Positions 59,364-64,000 of a stretch of 64,000 nucleotides of DNA are shown one piece after another. Under the pieces are notes generated by a model that saw nothing but the letters and a program-made list of their open reading frames with translations, was not told where the DNA came from and ran no database searches. Source of the DNA: JAEXNA01 sp037189585 (lineage in GTDB: Bacteria > Vulcanimicrobiota > Xenobia > Xenobiales > JADMJV01); the NCBI GenBank assembly GCA_037189585.1, contig JBBCJA010000013.1:248001-312000 (forward strand). Reading direction: 5' to 3'. The position numbers and the translations under genes were made by a program. Within the stretch, counting starts at the first letter, position 1. Every line of letters begins with the position of its first letter.

Positions 59364-60671
59364 TTAGTTGGGAATGATGACGCCGCAGGTCGCGTCGTCA
59401 AGATCCCCTATGTCGGCTAGCGCGGTTTCGATGGCTTGAGCCGCTTCGGTGATTGAGGGGAATCGTGTTTCCGGCCTTTTGGCCATCAGACGTTGAACCA
59501 CCACTTCTAGCAGTGGACTGGCATCGGGCACCTCGTGAAAGATAGACGGGACGGGGGCGGTCAGGTGTTGGGTTATGACCTCGATGGGGTCGCCCTCGGG
59601 ATAGGGGCGGTCCCCGGTCAGCATCTCGAAAAGGATCACTCCCACGGCGTATTGATCGCTTTCGGGACGAACCTCTCCCTTGGCCTGTTCCGGCGCCATG
59701 TAGTGAGGGCTTCCCACAGCCATTCCGGTTCGAGTGATGGCTTCGAACTCTAGACCTCGAGCGATCCCGAGATCGACGAGTTTGACTCCAGTGCGGTCCA
59801 AAAAGATGTTCGATGGCTTGACGTCGCGATGAACCATACCCTTTTTATGGATGTAAGCTAGAGCTTTGCACAAGGGAAGCAAAATGTTCGCGATCTTCTC
59901 TCTGGGCGGTTGAATATCGTCGTCGAGCTCCTCCGAGAGGGTACGACCTTCCAACAACTCCATCACCAGGTAGGTCTCGCCGTCGGGACCCACGCCGGTA
60001 TCATACATCCTGACGAGGTTAGGATGGTTTAGCTTGGAGCAGATCTCGATCTCTCGAAGGAATCGTTTCTTGGTGTCACGGTCTTCCAGCAGTTCGGGAC
60101 GCACGACTTTGATGGCCACCTCTCGACCAGGCGCCTTGGGCGAGGTGCCGCGGTAGATGATCGCCATTCCCCCCTCGGCGATCTTCTCTTTTATGACGTA
60201 AGGCGGCCCGGTCGGCGGGATGGGGTCTGCTCGGCCGGAAGTCGTTTGGGGCAACCGGGTCGAGGGCGGCGTCTGCTGCTGGCGACCTCGTCGCCCGAGG
60301 ATAAATCCACCGGCGCCCACCCCCAGAACCAGAAGGGCGAGCCCCGGAGCAAGCCACGATCCGGATCCGACAGGCTCAAGCCTGTAGGTCCCCTGGCTAG
60401 GAAGGCGCCGACTGCCTCGGAGTTCAGGCGCGGTGAGTGAGATAACTTTAGGCACGTAGCCGTCGGCGCTAAGGGTGAATTCAAAAGACTTGTCTCCCGA
60501 AGCGGGAAGCTCGAGAGCTAGCGGTTGAGCGGCGCTCTGCTCCACCACTCCGTCGACCTTGACGATCGCGTTGGGAGGATCGACATGGACTTTCACTATG
60601 ACCTGCTCGGCATCGCCGGGCAGTCTCATCAGAGCAAAGACAATAGCGGTAAGCATCCATGGCGCGCGCAC
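59364..60671 (-). CDS. membrane Ser/Thr protein kinase with PEGA-like ectodomain
   Basis: 435 aa from GTG 60671; ATG 60656 is also possible. A signal sequence (MLTAIVFALMRLPGDA) is followed by a PEGA-like beta-domain outside the membrane (VHVDPPNAIVKVDGVVEQSA; LSADGYVPKVISL). One TM helix (~120-138, APGLALLVLGVGAGGFIL) leads to the kinase: KIAEGGMAIIYRGTS, AIKVV, MVHRDVKPSNIFLD, VDLGIA and MAPEQAKGEV. As in the other kinase here, the catalytic domain is C-terminal. PEGA domains often sense envelope or glycan state. Located between the GspF-like gene and the small Arg/Pro-rich protein gene. Confidence 0.9.
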   Translation of the reverse strand: MRAPWMLTAIVFALMRLPGDAEQVIVKVHVDPPNAIVKVDGVVEQSAAQPLALELPASGDKSFEFTLSADGYVPKVISLTAPELRGSRRLPSQGTYRLEPVGSGSWLAPGLALLVLGVGAGGFILGRRGRQQQTPPSTRLPQTTSGRADPIPPTGPPYVIKEKIAEGGMAIIYRGTSPKAPGREVAIKVVRPELLEDRDTKKRFLREIEICSKLNHPNLVRMYDTGVGPDGETYLVMELLEGRTLSEELDDDIQPPREKIANILLPLCKALAYIHKKGMVHRDVKPSNIFLDRTGVKLVDLGIARGLEFEAITRTGMAVGSPHYMAPEQAKGEVRPESDQYAVGVILFEMLTGDRPYPEGDPIEVITQHLTAPVPSIFHEVPDASPLLEVVVQRLMAKRPETRFPSITEAAQAIETALADIGDLDDATCGVIIPN

Positions 60672-60741
60672 GCGGCCTACTTTGCTTTTTTCGACCTGGC
60701 TCCTGGAATCAAACGGATACAGTGGTGGAAACGACCGACTC

Positions 60742-61149
60742 CTACCCCAGCAGAGAATCCAGGGCATTCCGAAAGTCGTTTGAGTAGAGGGGTCCCACCG
60801 CGTTCCCTCTTTCGGCCCGCCGCGAAGCGCTTTGGAAGGTCGAGGTGCGGTCCGGGGAGGAGGAGGAGGTGTTGCCAAGTCCACGAGTTTCTAAGGAGAA
60901 GACCACTCCGTCATGAAAACTACCCCCGTTGGACGGAACCGCGATCGAGGGCTGTGCCGGGCTTGCCACGGGGCGAGCGACCGGGCGGGTCGTCGGAGCG
61001 ATAGCGGTGACGGGGCGGGCCTGTCCGTTGCTGTAGGTGGCGCCGAAAGCCGAGCGGGAATCGTGACGCTCGGGCTGCCCGCCGTAAAACAGCGAGGTCG
61101 CGTATCGGTCGGCTCCTTGGAAGTGTCTCTCTCGTTGTTGGGCTGCCAC
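60742..61149 (-). CDS. small Arg/Pro/Ser-rich protein, function unknown
   Basis: 135 aa from GTG 61149, with a strong AAGGAG 10 nt upstream. The chain is polar and probably disordered (repeats of TTRPVARPVASPAQP type; many Ser and Arg). It has no TM or signal segment. The Ser/Thr content and its place 70 bp upstream of a Ser/Thr kinase on the same strand suggest a kinase substrate, which is inference. Residues 120-135 (GPLYSNDFRNALDSLLG) may form a short helix. A 10-bp palindrome (CCCCTAGGGG, 61170-61179) lies just upstream of the ribosome site. Confidence 0.65.
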   Translation of the reverse strand: MAAQQRERHFQGADRYATSLFYGGQPERHDSRSAFGATYSNGQARPVTAIAPTTRPVARPVASPAQPSIAVPSNGGSFHDGVVFSLETRGLGNTSSSSPDRTSTFQSASRRAERGNAVGPLYSNDFRNALDSLLG

Positions 61150-61316
61150 GGCTAGCTTTCTCCTTAGGTCCCCTAGGGGTGTGTTCTTGCCCTCAAGATA
61201 CAGCCTCGAGGTTTTCTCATGGTTGAGCGAGCGGGGGTAAATGTTAACTTTTTGTGACGAATATGACCATCTAGTCGTCGGTGTCAGTTTTTGAACGACT
61301 TCTTCTAAGAAACAAC

Positions 61317-61342
61317 AAAGCCCCGCGGCGAGGCGGGGCTTT
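61317..61342 (-). terminator. rho-independent terminator after the acyl-CoA synthetase gene
   Basis: Stem AAAGCCCCGC (61317-61326) pairs with GCGGGGCTTT (61333-61342) around a 6-nt loop. On the minus strand GTTGTTTCTT follows. It lies 25 bp downstream of the acyl-CoA synthetase stop. Confidence 0.92.
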
Positions 61343-61366
61343 GGAGATGAGTCGAGGTGGAATGGC

Positions 61367-63037
61367 TTACTGCCAGGAAACCTTTTCCTTGCTCTCGGCC
61401 CACTTGTCCATCTCGGGTCCGTATTTATCCTCCACGGTGCGCCGTTTGAGCTTCATACTGGGAGTGAGAAACTCATTCTCGATGGTCCACTCTTCTTTGA
61501 TAATGATCAAACTCGAGAGGCGTTCCCATTCCTCGACGGAGCGATTAACCTTGGCTAAGAGCTCCTTGAGTTGACTTTCGATTTCGGCTTTGTTGGCCTT
61601 ACCGGCGGCTAGGTCCTTACGAAGACCCTCGGCCAGCATCACGAAGGCAAACGCCATGGCGTAGCCGGAACCGGTCACGCAGGACATCTCGACGTAAGGA
61701 TGAGCGTTGAGCATATTCTCGATGGGGGCCGGCGAAATGTACTTGCCCTTACTGGTTTTGAACAGCTCCTTGACGCGGCCTGTAATCTTGAGGCGTCCGG
61801 CGTCGTCGCGTTCACCCCGGTCGCCGGTTTTAAGCCATCCGTCCTCAGTGAGGGTCTCCTGAGTGGCTTCCGGCTGCTTGAAGTAGCCCTTCATCAATCC
61901 GGGGGTGTGGAGTTGAATCTCCCCCTCGTCAGAGATACGGACCTGCACTCCGGGCATCGGGTGACCCACGTAGCCGACACGGGATTTTCCTGGGAGCGAG
62001 ACGTGAGAGCAAACGAACTCCTCGGTCATTGCGTAACCTTCGAGAAGCTCTAGACCCAGGCGTCGATACCACTCGATCAACTGAGGCGGAATGGGAGCCG
62101 AGCCCGAAAGCGCGAAGCGGGTCTGATCCAGACCAAGCCCGGCGAGGATTTTATTCTTCACGATGCCCGAGATGATGGGAATCTTAAGAAGAAGGGACAG
62201 CTTCTTCTCGGGCATTTTGGCCGAGACACCCTGCTGAAACTTCAGCCAGAGACGGGGAACGGAGTGGAAGATGGTCGGACGGGCCCGTTTGACATCCTCC
62301 ACGAATGTATCCAAAGAGTCGGCGAAGAACAACTGGCAGCCGGCAAGACAGGTCGCCACCTCCACCGCGGCACGCTCGAAGACGTGAGCTAGGGGGAGAT
62401 AAGAGATAAAGCGGTCGTCAGTGGTGAGACTGAAGATTTTGATGGCGCCTTTGGGACCGGCCACAGTGCTTGCGAAGGTATGTTCTACCCCCTTGGGCTG
62501 ACCGGTCGATCCGGAGGTGTAGATCAAAAGAGCGGTGTCGTCCTTGTCGCGAGTCGGGCTTCCCTCGATCGGCTCGGTCGACTTGATGATGTCGTCCCAC
62601 TTGGTGTAGTCGGTTTTAGGAGACAGAGGATAGCTGATGCACGGCATCCCCTCGGGGACCATGGTTTTGGCGTCGAAAACGTCGAGTTTTCCGACAAACA
62701 TCAGCTTGGACTCACTGTGCTCGAGGATGTACTGAATGGTATCCGGACTCGAGGTGGGGTACAGTGCGACGGAGACGTATCCGGCCATCCAGATGGCGAG
62801 ATCGCTCATGATGAAATGGGCACAGTTTTTCGACAGGATGGCGATGCGCGACCCCTGCGGGTACCCTTGGGCTTTGAGGTGAGCCGCCATGCGGCGGGCT
62901 TCGTCGAGAGTCTGAGCCCAGGTGAATTCCCGTAGGGCGCCGCCCCCCATCGGCTGTGTCATGTAGACACGCTGGGGGCTCTCTTTTTCCCAGCGATAGA
63001 CGTTTTCTAGAACGAGATCCTTGGCTTCGATCGACAT
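61367..63037 (-). CDS. long-chain acyl-CoA synthetase (AMP-forming)
   Basis: 556 aa from ATG 63037 (GGAG 9 nt upstream). The adenylate-forming fold is complete: LLIYTSGSTGQPKGVEHT (P-loop), SYLPLAHVFERA, LELLEGYAMTEE, WLKTGDRGERDDAGRLKITGR and the hinge/C-domain KTSKGKYISPAPIENML. The length and the VFERA and KGKYI-type motifs fit fatty acyl-CoA ligases of the FadD15/ACSL type. It activates fatty acids for breakdown or lipid synthesis at the membrane. Monocistronic, with a terminator downstream. Confidence 0.93.
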   Translation of the reverse strand: MSIEAKDLVLENVYRWEKESPQRVYMTQPMGGGALREFTWAQTLDEARRMAAHLKAQGYPQGSRIAILSKNCAHFIMSDLAIWMAGYVSVALYPTSSPDTIQYILEHSESKLMFVGKLDVFDAKTMVPEGMPCISYPLSPKTDYTKWDDIIKSTEPIEGSPTRDKDDTALLIYTSGSTGQPKGVEHTFASTVAGPKGAIKIFSLTTDDRFISYLPLAHVFERAAVEVATCLAGCQLFFADSLDTFVEDVKRARPTIFHSVPRLWLKFQQGVSAKMPEKKLSLLLKIPIISGIVKNKILAGLGLDQTRFALSGSAPIPPQLIEWYRRLGLELLEGYAMTEEFVCSHVSLPGKSRVGYVGHPMPGVQVRISDEGEIQLHTPGLMKGYFKQPEATQETLTEDGWLKTGDRGERDDAGRLKITGRVKELFKTSKGKYISPAPIENMLNAHPYVEMSCVTGSGYAMAFAFVMLAEGLRKDLAAGKANKAEIESQLKELLAKVNRSVEEWERLSSLIIIKEEWTIENEFLTPSMKLKRRTVEDKYGPEMDKWAESKEKVSWQ

Positions 63038-63160
63038 ACGGTAACTCCAATCTCGGGGATTTTGAGGCGGACAAATGACGACCACGACCCCCTTGAATTC
63101 CATCCGCCGCTTTCGGATGAAGCAGGAAAGACCCTCTAAAAAGAAGCAAAGATCGTCGAA

Positions 63161-64000
63161 CTATAGACCCATTGAAGCGCGATAGTAGAGCTTCATCAAC
63201 TCCGGGTCGGGATCGAGGTCGTCGGACTTGAGCGCTTTGACGGTCGCTTCGTAGACTTCCACCGCGCGTTCCGGCTTGGCCATTTTCAGGTAGGCCTCCA
63301 TTAAAAGGCCGGCCGCATCCTCGTTGGTGGGGTCCACTTCCAGCAGTTTTCGTCCGGAACTCTCCACTGCTTCGAATTCGTTGTGTTCCAGCATCGTCCG
63401 ACCCGAAGCCAGCACCGTTTCGGTGAAACAGATCTCGAGTTTGGACCGGGCCACGTCGGCCCAGTCTTCATAACAGGTTCGCAGAAACGGACCACGATAG
63501 AGATCGAGCAGCCTTCGTAGGGCCGCGGCCGAGGTGAGAGGTTTGCGAGGTTCGGTCATTTTCATGACCTCGGTGTAGTCATGTTGGCCGAGGCGTTCGG
63601 GATTGAGTTGCAGGGTCGAGGGTGTCCGCAGTACCAGGGATTCGAAGGCCGCGTCGTCGAGAGCCAGGGAATCGCGCAGCTGGAGCAGAGTGTAGCTGAG
63701 ATTTTTTCGGCCACGGGTTGCCGCGACCCCGGGCCAGAACTCCTCCAACAAGGACTCCACGGCCAGAGGTTCGCCCCACTGCAAAGCCAGTCGAGCCAGC
63801 AGCCAGCGACTCTTCTCGTTACGAACGTCTTGCCCCAGATTAGCGTCGCCACCTAAGGAGACCCAAAAGGTGCCCAAGGTCCTAATAGAGATGAGCGACT
63901 CGGTGCTAGAGGCTTCAGCGGGGACGGAGAAACGGAAGAAAAGTTGGCCGACTCCGATCAGATCGCCATGGTGAAGCCGCTTGGTGGCTCCGGGCGCCAG
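63161..64000 (-). CDS. FHA - BTAD (SARP-type) protein, 5' end outside window
   Basis: The frame stays open to the right edge, so the gene continues beyond it; 279 residues are visible. The first ~25 visible residues are the end of an FHA domain (RLHHGDLIGVGQLFFRFSVP). Next is a winged-helix-like region (EKSRWLLARLALQWGEPLAV ... RKNLSYTLLQLRDSL) and a bacterial transcriptional activation domain made of TPR helices (~140-270; LRRLLDLYRGPFLRTCYEDW, AYLKMAKPERAVEVYEATV). SARP regulators have the same winged-helix-BTAD order. FHA suggests that phosphorylation by Ser/Thr kinases controls it. The stop is at 63161. Confidence 0.85.
   Translation of the reverse strand: MAPGATKRLHHGDLIGVGQLFFRFSVPAEASSTESLISIRTLGTFWVSLGGDANLGQDVRNEKSRWLLARLALQWGEPLAVESLLEEFWPGVAATRGRKNLSYTLLQLRDSLALDDAAFESLVLRTPSTLQLNPERLGQHDYTEVMKMTEPRKPLTSAAALRRLLDLYRGPFLRTCYEDWADVARSKLEICFTETVLASGRTMLEHNEFEAVESSGRKLLEVDPTNEDAAGLLMEAYLKMAKPERAVEVYEATVKALKSDDLDPDPELMKLYYRASMGL

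Noticed and set aside
61170..61179. CCCCTAGGGG palindrome upstream of the small Arg/Pro-rich protein gene as an operator
   Set aside because: Only 10 bp with no second copy at a related promoter; it could occur by chance and no matching regulator is known to me.

Overview
This window is a 64 kb piece of a bacterial chromosome with high GC content and dense coding. It carries about 54 protein genes and has no gap longer than about 260 bases. I see no rRNA, tRNA, CRISPR array, prophage or intact insertion sequence. Strand switches are frequent and several convergent gene pairs overlap at their 3' ends. Respiration is aerobic: there is a caa3-type oxidase, heme A synthesis and an exported superoxide dismutase. 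The mix of GTG and TTG starts, FHA domains, Ser/Thr kinases, a BTAD regulator, rapZ-yvcK and a heme O/heme A synthase fusion suggests a deep-branching, poorly characterised phylum (Armatimonadota, Eremiobacterota or a similar lineage). That placement is inference; no marker here settles it.

Layout. 1-3158: end of an S41 peptidase overlapping uvrC. 3202-10540: three SAM methyltransferases, a multi-spanning membrane protein with TPR-like repeats, a GT2 polyprenyl-phosphate glycosyltransferase and an AsnB-type amidotransferase, which look like a surface-glycan locus. 10522-15158: an EF-hand protein, rapZ-yvcK and recA-recX. 15360-22140: an M16 protease, a class III aminotransferase, a double PilZ protein, a small membrane protein and trpD. 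22337-30120: mostly unusual genes, namely a second S41 protease, a cytosolic anthrax-lethal-factor-like metallopeptidase, a secreted unknown, a GNAT enzyme, a J-domain/TPR protein, an adenylate-kinase-like protein without a P-loop, and a coiled-coil zinc-ribbon protein. 30144-34555: metH and a SpoU methyltransferase.

34622-42106 is a complete cytochrome caa3 oxidase operon: a CtaA-CtaB fusion, subunits II (with fused cytochrome c), I, III and IV, an extra cytochrome c and CtaG. It is preceded by a sigma70-type promoter whose spacer and -10 box hold a perfect Rex-type operator, so the operon is probably controlled by the NADH/NAD+ ratio. 42073-50256 is mixed metabolism: a CDP-alcohol phosphatidyltransferase, DUF2071, a UlaG-like hydrolase, a PccB-like carboxyltransferase, an alpha/beta hydrolase, a Tat-exported SOD, a phosphofructokinase with the pyrophosphate-type signature, and a GT4 glycosyltransferase. 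A 164-bp inverted-repeat element lies between the SOD and phosphofructokinase genes.

50367-64000 is the most unusual stretch. A zinc-ribbon protein and a GH26-like lipoprotein lead into a signalling cluster: an FHA-fused class III nucleotide cyclase; a degenerate GspE/PilB ATPase with an N-terminal cyclic-nucleotide-binding domain; a TerB-like protein; two membrane Ser/Thr kinases with extracytoplasmic N-termini (one PEGA-like); a GspF/PilC platform protein with a long proline-rich cytoplasmic extension; and a small Arg/Pro-rich protein. An acyl-CoA synthetase and an FHA-BTAD regulator, cut by the window edge, follow. The protein set suggests an envelope machine of the type II secretion/type IV pilus class controlled by phosphorylation and a cyclic nucleotide. 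Pseudopilins and a secretin are not in the window, so this remains a hypothesis.
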